64,000 bases of DNA. It comes from Hyperoplus lanceolatus (lineage: Eukaryota; Chordata; Actinopteri; Uranoscopiformes; Ammodytidae). The position numbers were made by a program, and so were the translations under genes. Under the pieces are notes generated by a model. The model did not search any database and was not told where the DNA came from. It saw nothing but the letters and a program-made list of their open reading frames with translations. Below are positions 27,434 to 41,560 of this stretch, one piece after another (positions within the stretch are counted from its first letter, which is position 1; each line of letters starts with the position of its first letter). The stretch lies in NCBI GenBank assembly GCA_026929865.2, contig CM049409.1, positions 8,587,452 through 8,651,451 of the forward strand, given 5' to 3'.

Positions 27434-28437
27434 TAAGTCACGTCGTCGACACACATTCACATACAAATACTATTCTATTATTGGCACTGAAAGAGGCAAA
27501 AACCAGGGAAAGACAGAGTGAGGGATTTTGTATCCTGTGCGCTCTGGACAGAATATTTATTAGGGAATACCATCTGACACAAATAAGGATATAGGATTTA
27601 AGAGTGCCATGAATTGTGTTCCTGACAGCTTTCTGAGCCTCAGCGCAGAGGGGAGGACGATCCAACCACATGTAACAACAGTGTTAACTCAGGATCTGTC
27701 TGGCAGCGGAAACGCATATCTTCTTATACACACATATGCGCAAGCACGCACGAACACACACACTCACACACACGCACGCACACACACACACACACATATA
27801 TGGATGCATGCCCATAGACGCAAGGAGCGCATATATTTGCTTTCTCTACATCCCACTCCCATTCTTACCCACATATGCATACACTTAAACTCACACACAT
27901 GCAGTCTCTCTGTACGGCCAATGAAAACCATCTTAAGCCATCTGAAAACCATCATTATTGCGGGCTGACAAAACGCTGCGATTTACACTAACTGACATGA
28001 CAGTTGAACACTTTTACTGCTGCTTTAACCCTCTCGCTTCTAATGTGCCAGGGAGTTGAGCCTTCAGATTATTGACACCCCTGCTGATCCATTTATCCAA
28101 CCATCCATCCATTCTGCCCCAGACATCCTCACCACAAGCAGCCCACACTGGGTCAAGGTGAGAGAGGGAGAGTTTAGTGTCATTTGTGCTATCAGGATAG
28201 CAGCGGCAGCCTTACAGGAGGGCGTCTGTCACTGACAGCACTGCTCTGTGATAGACACACACCAGCCAGCATCCTGCAGGTGGAAATGCCCCAGACATGA
28301 AACAGACAAGACAGGGTGTCCCCTCCTGATGTCACCATCATCAGACCTGCCCTGCCTCCTCAAATCTTCCCTCGGGGTGAATGCGGACTGATGCATGACA
28401 GCCACCAAGGGCTCTTCCCTCTCAATACCTATATGTC

Positions 28438-28443
28438 AAAAAA

Positions 28444-28504
<61 letters not shown>
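28438..28504. repeat. Poly-A run followed by (AT)n
   Basis: About 24 A residues run straight into about 21 AT units, interrupted once by AC near 28489. It may be the decayed tail of an old retroelement, but no element body is recognisable 5' of it. Confidence 0.9.
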
Positions 28505-28830
28505 CCAAGGACTTAGTCATTTTTTTGGATGGAAAACTAAAATGTGTACCCTTAAGCCGTAAAACAACAAGATTTTATTCCTCGCTGATGATCATCCCCC
28601 TTGACTTCACTCCAACAGTTAGTATGCCATTTTTCCCCCTAAATAGATTTCCCAGATGCTCCACCATAGGTGTTTCACTGGCCAAAGTTGTGTATTCTGC
28701 ATGCCTTCCACTCCACTTATTACCCCCAAAAACCAGCTGGAGGCCAGAGAGGGCCCAATCCATCATCCTCAGCTTGGCCCAGCTCTGAACCTGCTCACAA
28801 GAATGGAGCTCTTTCACTTCCCCTTCTCTC

Positions 28831-28831
28831 C

Positions 28832-28868
<37 letters not shown>

Positions 28869-28879
28869 CCCCCCCCCCC
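28831..28879. repeat. (CT)n followed by poly-C
   Basis: About 18 CT units with one TTT interruption, then a run of about 12 C. Polypyrimidine sequence continues weakly to 28960. Confidence 0.93.
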
Positions 28880-29579
28880 TTACACCCCCACCTTTCCCAA
28901 ACCAACCTAAAAAAGTTCCCCCACTCCTCAAACCCCCAACCCCCACCCCCCCCGCCCCAAATTCCACTGCTACACCGAGGTCACTTACCGGCGAAAGCAA
29001 ACCTGAGAGGGGCTCTCTGTTTCCGGCTCAGAAACACTTTGGCCATTCACATGCGGCTCACTGTTTGGAGATGTGGTAGCCAAAAAACAACAACAAAAAT
29101 AAGCATTATGAAATATGGAGTGTGGCTTGGAACCCGATCCTAGTAAAATGTTTGTTGAGTGATGGGATGGAGCACGGTTCAGTTCCTAATGACTCCAGTA
29201 ATATTTTAAAAGGGAGGCCTTCCCTCCTCAAATAAATGGACAAGCTGATCAATAATTCTGAGCTTGGGCTATGATGACAGTTGGTAGAGTGGGTAAACGG
29301 AAATGGTATTTTAGTGATTGAAAAGTCAATTAGCTGTACACAAATGCGAGACGCTAAAAAGCAAATACAAAATGGCTCAGAAGCGCCAGTAACCGTAATG
29401 CGATATGTCCAAAGAGGACAACCACTTCACGGCGTTTGACAAAAAGTAATCGATATAGCACCCACCCAGGCATGTACCTGGAGACAGCAGGATTTCAACA
29501 TACCCCTTGCACCACAGAACATCATTGCAAAACTGCTGTATATTTCTCTCTTTCTTTTTTATCAAAGCAATGTTCTTAA

Positions 29580-29831
<252 letters not shown>

Positions 29832-29930
29832 TGATTCTAGTTCCTTCCAGCTTCTAGAGTCTTTAGTTCCTCCATCACTTTGATTGTTTTGCTTTTATAA
29901 TGAGCTTTTCTGCCCCCCTCATACCTATTA

Positions 29931-30071
29931 TAGGTGCCTTGACTGGAAGTAGTATGCATCCGGCAATCAGTGTATTTAGTATGCCAGTATAACTTATGAT
30001 GATGATCATACTCAAGCAAAGTTATAATTTAAAAAAAAAGTTATACTACTTCCAGTCTCCTAATGCACCTA
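29931..30071. mobile_element. MITE-like element with terminal inverted repeats and TA target duplication
   Basis: The ends GGTGC (29933) and GCACC (ending 30069) are inverted copies. Each is followed inward by an inverted match with a perfect 15-nt core, GACTGGAAGTAGTAT at 29941-29955 against its reverse complement at 30043-30057, offset by a 4-nt gap. The element is flanked by TA on both sides (29931-29932 and 30070-30071). A 137-bp body with about 23-27-nt inverted ends and a TA duplication fits a non-autonomous Tc1/mariner-type element. It has no coding capacity. Alternative: a chance or structural hairpin. Confidence 0.6.
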
Positions 30072-30241
30072 CATTGGTCCTAAAAGCCTTTGTAAAACAT
30101 GATGAAATTGCTTAAGAATTTGGCTGTGAGGTCAATTTCCTGTCATTGGGTTCTGCAGATTTAGCTGTGAGAGAGCTGAAACAGGGGGAGGAAGGAGAAC
30201 AAGAGAAAGGACGGGGGGAGGGAAGGGAAGGGTGGGTTGAT

Positions 30242-30242
<1 letters not shown>

Positions 30243-30277
<35 letters not shown>
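30243..30277. repeat. (GT)n microsatellite
   Basis: About 17 GT units, followed by a G-rich stretch (30278-30290). Confidence 0.96.
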
Positions 30278-30280
<3 letters not shown>

Positions 30281-30983
30281 TGGGGGGGGGTGGCCTATGA
30301 GAAAAACAGAACTTACTGTTTTTCTTCCAACTGATTCCATATGATAGACTGATTGCCTGCTCAGCCAAAAGAGAAAAAGAAAGACCACCAAACCATGGGA
30401 AATCCAAAAAGTAAAAGGCACTAAACATAACCTTGTGACCTGCGTGGCCTCCACTCGCAGATGGGAGCACACACACAGCTGAAAGATTGTATGAAAGAAA
30501 GAAAAAAAAGGAGAAAACTGACTTGGGCCAATTGTGCAAATTGCTTATCTTCAGATTTCAAGAGCCAATTATGGCTGGGCAAACAGTTTATATACACCAC
30601 TGACTAAAACAAGCTTCTCTACACATTAATGGGCATTAATGGTTCTTTCACCAAAAGCAAATGTAATGTTTAATACAACAACCACTAATAAAAAAGAGAG
30701 AAAAAAAAGAAAGACTAAGACAATTAATATATCTCGGTGCTCTCCAGTCCTGGTGGGGGGAAAAGCTAATCTATTTGTTTTTGTCTTTATTAATGACTCC
30801 TCTACTGGAGAACAAAATCAAATAATTAAAGTCCTGCCCGGAGCACCAAAGTCATTATGTTCGCTGACGTTCTGTTTGTGTGTTTCACGTTTATGACACG
30901 ATAGGTGTGGATCGCCTAGCAACCAGTTTCTTAATGAGGGGAGCAATTAAAGAGGTTGAGCCCTCGCCTCCATGTTCCCCCGC

Positions 30984-30993
30984 TCCCTTGGGA
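30984..30993. promoter_or_regulatory. Perfect EBF consensus palindrome TCCCTTGGGA
   Basis: TCCCTTGGGA matches the core COE/EBF palindrome TCCCNNGGGA exactly and lies inside an ebf3 intron. EBF factors are known to regulate their own and sibling genes, so autoregulation is possible. One 8-fixed-base palindrome can arise by chance about once per 65 kb, so a single copy in a 64-kb window is weak evidence. Confidence 0.4.
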
Positions 30994-31029
30994 CCCTGTA
31001 TGTTGTGTGTGTGTATGTATGCATTTGTC

Positions 31030-31030
<1 letters not shown>

Positions 31031-31084
<54 letters not shown>
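31031..31084. repeat. (TG)n microsatellite
   Basis: About 27 uninterrupted TG units, lying 37 bp downstream of the EBF-type palindrome. Confidence 0.97.
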
Positions 31085-31085
<1 letters not shown>

Positions 31086-32196
31086 CTGTGTTCTTTACAG
31101 GTTACCCCAACCCATCCTTTTTTCTTCTTCTCCCCGCCACACTCTTCAAAGCAGCAGAGTGACGCCCCGTAAAGCGAGAAAAGAAAGCTATTGTCAACCG
31201 CCCAGTTGAACATGTCTTTGTCTAATAACTTTAATACACCTTCCCTCTGCTTAACTGCGTGCGCTCTCACAAGTTGAGATCCAACCCACCCCCCCCCCCC
31301 CCGCCCCCTCTCCCAGACACAGCACCATAACAAACTAATTTAACATGCATCAACGGCGATCGCTCGCTTTGTTGGAGTCACCTTTAACAAAACAGAGATG
31401 TGACACACATTAAGAAAAAAGGAGACCCAGGTCATAAAATGTAATTCCAGCCATGTCCTCCATATTGCTCTGACAACTAACAGGCAGGACTGACAGCGTG
31501 CTTTAAATTAGCAACACATTCTTCCCCGGGAGTTTGCCGGACGAGAAGCCTCAGATATGTGGCTGGCTGGCTGGCTGAGTGTGTGTGGCTGAAACAGAGA
31601 GAGAGAGAGAGAGGCATCCTTCCTCTCAGCTCACACACACTGCACTTGCACCGACTGCCTTAGCATTGATCAAGAGGTGCTGCCCCCTATTGGCCCAGAG
31701 GCGGTATAGCCTGTGGTCGATGACAGACTGAATCTCGCCATGTGACATTTTTTGTTCACTTGTGTGTGTACTGTCACACAACAAGCATATTATGCATTCA
31801 AACACGAATGTTCTTTGTGGCTGCCTGTCACTCAAACATGTATAGACTCGGGCTCAAAGGTGCATAAACATGCTCACAAATAGCCCAGTCTTTCACACAC
31901 AGCATCAACAGCATCCACCCCCCGCACACACACACATGGAGACACACACGAACAACACAGCAAATACACACAGGATCTCTCTCTCTCTTTTTCTCACTCT
32001 ATCTCTATCTGTCTCTCTCTCACACACATGCACACACACACACGTTCCATAGCTCAGTTCCACCGTTATAGAGCCCCAGACAATATAGGAGACTCAGCAC
32101 AGAGCCTGCAGCGCCTGCCTCATTTGCATGCCAAGTGGCTGTAATGCTGTTAGGGTTTATGCAATAAAGACAAGTGAATCCAGACTGCTGGGCCTA

Positions 32197-32345
32197 AGAG
32201 GAAGAAAGAGAGGGAGAGAAAGAAGGAAGGGTGGGGAAAATGAGTGGAGGAGAGGAGAAAGAGAAAAGAGAGAGAGTATGAGAGAGAGAGGTTAAGAGTG
32301 AGAGAGCGACAGAGGGAGAGAGAGAAAAGAGAGGGAGAGAGTCAA
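32197..32345. repeat. Polypurine (GA-rich) tract
   Basis: About 150 bp in which the + strand is nearly all A and G, with only scattered T and C. It is not a perfect dinucleotide repeat. Mirror-like purine tracts of this size can form intramolecular triplexes. The open frame through it is Arg/Glu repeat only. Confidence 0.85.
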
Positions 32346-34545
32346 AGGGAACAGATGGCCCAGGGAGAGGTAAAAGGTATAATCCCATCAGCTGCACTAT
32401 CAACCGACCATCTGGACATCCCACAGCACAATTACAACACATTTCAGCAGGCAGAACAAAGGACTGCTTTCGCGGGGCCACATCAGACCTGTTTGAGTGT
32501 CACAATACTAGAGCGGAGACCTCCTCCGCTCAGATCTCGGATCAGTTTTGACGTCCTCTACGCCGGGGAGGAAAAAGATTAGGACGGATCACAGATCAGC
32601 TGCCGGGGGTCATTTAACAGAAAGTTGAAATTGATTCAAGCACACAAACAAAATGGACAGGGTAACAACTCGACACAAAATCCCCCCAAAAAAACATTTT
32701 TATTAAAATGTAGTGAATTTTCTCTACTGTAGCCCAAAGTTTGCACAGACTTAGTGATGCAACACTCAGGCCCCGGCTCTGTTTTGCATCCTCATCCGTC
32801 CACTCCTCATGATGCCTATCATCTGCTGAGGGGGCATTGTGCGTGTCTGTCATCAGATCGCCTGCGCTGACTGTGTAATCCACTTCGCCACGGTCCCCAT
32901 TCAGCACATGCTCCCCTCTCTGTCTGTGCATTGAGACATATGCAAATTTTGGAGGCAGAAGGATCGACGGCTTAGGGCCTCAGTCGCTGCCTCTCCATGG
33001 GTCCTTCTGTGTGTGGGAGGGGGCACAGGGATTTCCGAGGTGGTGCGTCTGTGTGTGGGTGTGTGTGTGTGTGTGTGTGCAGTTGTGTGCATGCATGTCG
33101 ACGTTGGTTTCAGGCTGCAGCTGCCCCCCAACAGTCCCCGTCACCATCAGGCCCTCTCCTTGCCTCCTCCTCCTCCTTCCTCCAGCCCCCCTCCTCTCTC
33201 TCTCATCCCCAAAGTCAATTTGTTTACAGTAATTTTGAAGGGTGAATTATTTGCTGTAATCGTCCGCACTGATGAAGGTCAGGCCCTTAGAGGGGGCCCG
33301 GCATGCCCATAGAGGGTTAGTCCTCTTTCAGACGCTCCGCTTCGCAATTAAGGAAAGCAAATGTCACTCCTCCAGGCCTCACAAATGAAAATCTGTACGA
33401 GGTGATTAGCATGAAGTCAACAGCGCCTGTTAAAGTCAGATTCCCCGTAGTACCGATGGTGTGTGTGTGTGCACTTTATGGGCAGGGAGAGAGAGCAAAC
33501 ATGACCTGAACAGACCCAACAGCAAGGCAAACAAAGGGAGATGTCTTGTCTGAGGTGATCCATACAACAATGGCCGACTGTGATTTACTTACTGGATCGA
33601 AGGGATAATAGAGGTTCAGAACGGAGCTTGTAAAGAAACGAAAAAAAGGAACTTGTTGAAATAGTTGCTCACATTTCGAGGGAGAATGGGGAAAAACATG
33701 CACAATTCATAGTGTATTAAAAGATATTGATGGAAATAGATTAAATTTGATATTGCTATTTTATGGCTAGCTGTCATGCTATTTCTGTTGTAAACACGGT
33801 GTTGTGCTGAACACCATATTAAGGTAATGCATCAAATGACAGTGAGTGTGAGGCACCAGATCACTCAAATTAGATTATAATAACAACCCCGACTGTTGAT
33901 GAATGGCAGAGCTATGTAGCAGAAGTCATGCCAGATGAAAAGCATTGTAATAAACAATATGAAATGGATTGAATCGATCACAAAAAGCAAGAAAAAAAAA
34001 CTCCGTCTGAATAATTCATGAGTGCATTTCACGTTATGAAACCTGAAACTACACTCAGTGTGCCTGCACTGTACTATGCAGAACAAAGGTAATGAAATAA
34101 CATGAACCAGCAAAGCTTTAGCTTGTCATTTCCACTTTAACAGCCCGTATCCTTGACTCATTTAAGATGTGTTCAACTTTGAAATTTTACTGTACATGCG
34201 AGCGCATGCTTAATCAATTCTGATAGCTACATTTGCCCTGACACATAATTTGCTCCATCAAATCATTTTCCTGGCGAGCCCGGCGTTTAGCCTTTGTGAA
34301 GTGGACCATTTGAAGGGTCTGCTTAACTACACCACTCCAGCGCGCTGATAAATGATTTTGATTCTCATGCCTTAAAGGACAAATCCATCATTTTTTTTCC
34401 AAGGGGGCAATTTCCATGATATGTCTTTGTGATAAAGACATGCAGGGGCTGAACGTAGTGGTGATGCCATAGCAGTGTGTCTTAGTGGAAAGAGACATGG
34501 TTGAAGCTTAGATGCTGAATATGCTTTTCTCTTTGTCTTGGATAA

Positions 34546-35731
<1,186 letters not shown>

Positions 35732-35858
35732 CTGATAACTCCCCACGCTATCCGCGTACAGACTCCGCCTCGGCACATCCCCGGTGTTGTGGAAGTCACG
35801 CTGTCCTACAAGTCCAAGCAGTTCTGCAAAGGTGCCCCTGGGAGATTTGTCTATACTG
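35732..35858 (+). CDS. ebf3: ebf3 visible exon 4: second half of IPT/TIG domain
   Basis: A 127-bp exon from AATCTAG to GTGAGT. It has 42 codons plus one base: [18 protein letters not shown], then [16 protein letters not shown] and ending GRFVYT. This completes the IPT domain (beta strands [12 protein letters not shown] and the GRFVY end). It is identical in kind to all vertebrate EBF proteins. The exon ends in phase 1 and joins the next exon to make Ala. Confidence 0.98.
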
Positions 35859-36286
35859 GTGAGTCAAAAAAAACCTTCTCCTCTTTCCTCCCTCTCTTTC
35901 TACACCCCCCCCCCTCTCCACTCTCCGTCTGGATGGAGCTCTCAGCTCCAAGTCCAGGGGGCTAATAATGAACTAACCAGGGCCCTGCCTGCTGAATGTT
36001 AAAACTTGTGTGATCTGTACTGCTAGCTAAAAAGGTGTTTCTTGGAGGGGGCACCTACGAGTGTGTGCAACTCGATCCCCCCGCTGACCCGCCATCATAC
36101 AAGGGCGCTGCCAAGCCCTGTTAAACTCAAGCTGTCAGGAGAACTCACTCTGCCAATTCTCTTTATCTGCCCTGTTGTGAGACAGATAATGCTCCCTGCT
36201 AATTTGCTGATTTTGTGCGGGCAAAATGTGGTTTCATTTTTTTATGAATCAGATTAGAAAGGCACTATCCAGGTTAAGTGCATCAT

Positions 36287-36457
<171 letters not shown>

Positions 36458-36890
36458 CATCCTCATGTTTGTTCAGTATGAATTCACGGCAGAGAAAGTA
36501 GTGTGCACCGACAGAGACAGGAGAGGGTGTGTGTGTGTCACAATATAAGTAAGGGATCTGATTATCTTGGCTAACAGAAGGAAGTGGTGGTCTTATCTGT
36601 CATCATTGGTGAGGAGACAGAGGTTGTGGGGGTCAGCGCCTGTCTGACCTGGAAGCCTCTGTCTGTTCTAACTCTGATGGGCAGAATGAAACTGGGGGCC
36701 CTGCGTCAAAGCACTCTCACTTCCCTCCCCATGAACTCCAGCCCCCCACCCCCCCATCCCCAGGCCTCCGGCACAGCACAGCCCTGGCCTTGAGCACGGC
36801 AGAATTGCAAAGTACCCACCCACCCTCTCTCTCGCTCCGAAACCCCCCATCCAGACCCCTCCATCCTGGGGCAGCTGTTTCTCATCAAGT

Positions 36891-36956
36891 CCCCCCCCCC
36901 TCTCGCTCTCATACCCCAAACCACCACTACTGCCTCCCCCCCCAGTTACCCCCCCC
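36891..36956 (-). other. C-tract cluster; potential G-quadruplex on the minus strand
   Basis: C runs at 36891-36900 (10), 36914-36917 (4), 36936-36943 (8) and 36949-36956 (8) give four G runs on the minus strand. One loop is about 18 nt, so the structure is possible rather than strong. Confidence 0.4.
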
Positions 36957-39900
36957 TTCTCCTCCAACCGTGCAGTCTGGCCCGGCTCTCCTGCATTTAA
37001 CCTCCCAAGCAGGAGCGGAGCAGAGGCCAACAAGGCACCGGGATAATGAAACAGGAGTGTAGTGTGGCTGTGCGTAAGTGTATGTGTGTGTGTGTCTGTT
37101 TATGTGAGAGCGAGGGCCAGTTGGGAGAAAATGTGTGTGTGTGTGTGTGTGTGTGCGCACAAGTGTGTTACTGCACAGCCCCGAGAAGGTGTATAAGTTA
37201 AGACATTAATGGCTTCTATAGCACCCTGGTGAAAGTGCCAGGTCCCTTAAGAACAGACCCCATTAGTCACAGAGGCTAAGCGGATTGGGATGATTACCAT
37301 CAGGTTTTACTGGGGAAACGTGTCCCCTTCTCTCTATCTTTGTTGATTTCCTCCTGCCCCCCCCAACCCATTCTTCCTCTCTGTCTTCCCTTGGTTCCTA
37401 CTCACTTCCAGTTAGTATAAAGATACAATTACCCCTGGAGGCAACGGTGGTACAATTGATTAGTGCGCTGAATTAAAAGAGAAAGTCACCAATAGACAGG
37501 TCCGGGCTCCTCTTCCGCAGCACTGCTATTCCCTGTGTGGTTCACCCCCTGATTGTACAAGGGCTTGATGCTTGAGAGAATGAAACCGTTAAGGAGAGAG
37601 CAGAATGCATAACACCCAGAATGAGCTATCACTGAACTCCATATGTGTACAGCAATTGCCAGGTGAAGGGGTGTTAGCTACTCCTCTCAGACATTAAAAA
37701 AAAAGTGAATGGGTCTGATGCATTGAGCGTGCCAGAGTGGATCATGTATTTAAAGAGGGAAACAGCTCATTTCGAAACCGCAGCTTTTCTATTCGTTTTA
37801 CAGCACTTGAAAAAAAAATGGCAATACGTGAGGAAATGGGTTTGGAATGACCTGGAGTTACAATTGCAAATGACATGTGCTTAAAAGGACAAGTAGTGAG
37901 ACGGTGTTGTCGAAATGGCTCTGAATGTTCTGGTGTAACATTGGAGAGCAACATGTGCATATCAAAGGTCTAGTTATCAAAGCATGTGGCTTCAAGCGTG
38001 GCTTGAGAGGAGTGCCTTTTTGGACTTTTTTTTTTTTTTTTTTTTCATGTTGACTCTTATTGCACCACTACCCTAATTGTGGAGATTTAACTCGCTCAAT
38101 TTAAGAAATTATCACAAATTACCTAGAGTCAACACAGAGGAGACTGCAGCCAATTCAAAACAGCAGAGGGACACGTCCTCACTCGGGTTAGTGCCCTGGA
38201 ACGGCTCCAAAACTCACAATCCATTCTCAGAAAGGGAGCACCCTGTAGTGTATGTCAAATAATCCTGTTGGCATTGACTGTTGAATGTTTAAAACACTAA
38301 TGAGACAAACAGACATACTGTATAAAACTTTAGTAGGCTGTAGTTTACATTGTAGAAGGAGTGACATGTTGACTTTGTTTGCTATTTTACAGTCTATACC
38401 TTTTACCTTCTAACACAATGTTGTCCCTTGGAGCTTGCTTGCTTGTCCTCTGCCTAATCCATGTATTGGTTATCCATTGGTCCAACTGTCAGCAAGGTTG
38501 TAGAAAATCAAAAGGAGAAAGTCCTGGCTGTACCTGAGGTCAATACTTTATTATACTTTCCACTTTATTAAGCACTGTGAACAGAACATGCTGGTTTGAT
38601 CAGATATTTCTCAAACTAAAAGTCTACATTTTCAGCCTCATTTGCAGCACCTTAACCTTTTTACTGCGTAGTTACCGCACTGTATAAAAAGAGTAAATCA
38701 TAAATACAAACTTTGACTGTACAATTTATCCAATTTAAGCTCCTAATTGCATCAGAGCGTTTGGTTTTCTATCTTGGCCAAGTTTCCACGAGAGCTGCCC
38801 TCCAGGGGCACCGATGCAGGGCCCTTGGTAATACGGTTCTGCAAGCAGTCCTAACACACACAGCCACTATTTATCCTAATCAGTGACATCCACATAACCA
38901 GGATTGCTTAAAATGAACCCCTTCCGCGCCCCAGAAAACGCACATTTACCGGGACCCCATTTGTCATGGGTAAATTGAGGGTCAGTAAACTTCGCCTGTA
39001 TCCTCCAGTGGGGATCCAGGACATGCATCATAACGTTAGGAGAGAATGATTGGCGAAGGCGAGCTGTCACACATTTGTCAGGGGGAAGGGAACATTATTT
39101 GCTAATTTCCCAAGCTGGGCACTGACAGGGTGCTTCGTCTTCAGACCTTTGGTGACCAGCATGGCTTCCCAGCTATTAGTACAAGTCAAGTGTTTTTTCT
39201 TCTTTTTTTTCTTTTTTTCTTTTCCCCCCTCCCCTCACTGTAAAGGGGGCGTAATAAGAGCCATTCGTTCGACCTCACATGCTCGCAGCACACTGGGTGA
39301 AGGATTTTGGCTGGAGCAGATGCCCCATACAGAGAGCTGTTCTTGCCAGGCCTGAGCAGAGGGCCAGACAGCCTTGAGGGCTGATGGATGACAAACTTTC
39401 CTCGTCAAGGTGACGCTATTGACTCCACTGCACCAAAAATCTGACAAAATGGGTATGAGGCAGTCATTCATCAACATAAGGACAAAGGGGTCATGTGTGC
39501 TTCACTCAATACTGGTGAAGATCAAGAAATGTCAGCCCTGTAAGGGATGGGAAAAGAAGATGTTGTGCAGAAGTAAGGTCTCTTTGTTAGTTAAGCTTCA
39601 ACTACAACTTCCTACTGAATAAATATTTATTTTGTTTCAAGTATGTAAGTAAACCCGTGCAGCATATGAGAGATATAAATAGTGATATTCAGTTCTGAAT
39701 TCCAAAATTAAGCTCACTTCCTGTTGCACTCCTAGAAAGAGGAACAACATGTTAAGTAATCTTGTAGTGTCCTCTCCCCAAAAAACAAATAAACAAACTT
39801 TAGAAGTCTTTACCGGAGCACATCAGATAGGGCCCTGTGCTGTTCAGCTGATGAATTGGGCCTATCCTTACGTCTCCCGCTCCGCCCTGCCGTCACTTTG

Positions 39901-41149
39901 AAGTCCCAGACTCACAAGCTGATCAGATGGAGGGCTTCCTATTCATTTCCTGTCCTGCAGGGTTGGGTTTGGTACTCCGTTGGTGACTAGTCAGTGACGG
40001 GGTGTGGCCTGCACTAAAGATATGCTATAATCAAAGGCATTCAAGGAGGTATGTAAACAGATCAGCTTTAGACGAGGCAAACACACCAAATAGTTCATGT
40101 AAGTGTTGTATATTTAAAAATGCCTAAATCTCCTACTCACAGGATTTCCGAATTACTCTCTTACACTCAACTGCAACGTGAGCTGCTGGAAATAAAAGGA
40201 TGAAATAGGCATTTTATATAAATGTCATCGCCACAGTCATGCCGGTTGTAACCAGTTGGCACAACAGGTTTAGCATGTGTCAAAGCATGTTATCCACTAG
40301 CCATGTCGCCCATACCATGCCTGTCTCATTACAACACTGGTATTTAGCGCCGGCCCTGCAGGAGTGCAGCAGACTCTCGTTGCCAAGTTAGACGGGCCCC
40401 GGTTTGAAGGCCCTGTGAGCCTGTGCGGAGCGCGACAAGGTTCCACGGAGGGAAGGTCCTTGTGTCCAATTAGAGGGCTGACGTGACACGCGCTCGCACT
40501 CCCCCACTGTCAAGGCAGCTTGTCAGGTAGGGGCTTTGAGAAGCACACTGTGGCATTATTCCACAGCGTGTTATCAGCAAGTGACCTGTGAAATCCAGCT
40601 CGGGGAAATTGATTGAAATAAGTACTTGCAGTTGAGCATGCATTCTCCCCCCATTACATCCCTCTGTGAAATGTATTGTGGGTTATCCTTTTCTGAGAGC
40701 AAAATTGGAAAGTATGGTGTGTGTGTGTGTGTTTTTTCCTCTCTCCCGGTAAGGATGGTATTCATTGATTTCATTTTAATTGGACCCACTTTTTGTCCCA
40801 CAGTATCGTTAGAGGTCTGTTTTGTAATGGCTCTTTAAAATGGATTGTCCTGCTCTAAGTCACAGCATCAGTCCTCTGGCACAGGAATGATAGACAGAGC
40901 GAGGAGGAGGAGAGGAGAGGAGGCTCCTGATAGACAAGGATCTTTCCCCTCCTCCTCTTCTTGCCCCATTTTCAGTATGATCCACACCCAACGGGCTTTA
41001 AAAGAGCTCCACCACCGTCCCCCACCCTCCCCCCTTCCCCTCCCGCATTTTGATTGAAATTCATCGGCGAGTTTATTGAGAAATGAATGAGGGAGGCAGC
41101 GCGGTATTGACTTTGAGAGGAAAACACAACTCATCTTGAATGAGGGGGA

Positions 41150-41560
41150 AAACGCGGCCGTAATTTAGCCGTCATCGATCTGTACCCCGTCCATGTATTG
41201 ATCTTCATTTTACAATATTAATTTGTGCCTGCAATCAGCTGTGAAGGGAGCCCATTTGATTTCTGTTGGCCGGTAATGTGTTGAAAGTCTGCTGCCGTCC
41301 TCAGAGAAGTGGCACACATACTTTAGATGTCATCTAAGAGGATTGAACAGGTGTCTCTGGCCCTTTCTAATAATGCGGCCCGATATGAAGGAGAGTGTGA
41401 AATTATGGATGTGCAATCTGTAACACTGCTCCCTTTTAACCGTGTTAATTACATTTTATCTGTTGCAGGAGCAATATCTGCTGGAGCCTGTAACTGTCTA
41501 GGTTTTTTTTTTCATCTGTATCGGCTCAAGTTCATGAAATTTCAATGAACATTGATCTGT
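41150..41560. promoter_or_regulatory. Candidate conserved enhancer block
   Basis: Complex non-repetitive sequence with E-boxes CAGCTG (near 41238) and CAGGTG (near 41348), TAATTTAG-like and TTAATTACATTT motifs, and GGTAATGTG. It lies centrally in the 11-kb intron. The texture resembles ultraconserved-type elements around developmental regulators. No conservation test was possible. Confidence 0.38.

Noticed and set aside
28575-29143. Overlapping 141- and 157-codon frames on opposite strands
   Set aside because: They run through CT repeats and C-rich sequence; composition is Ser/Leu/Pro or Gly/Arg/Glu only.
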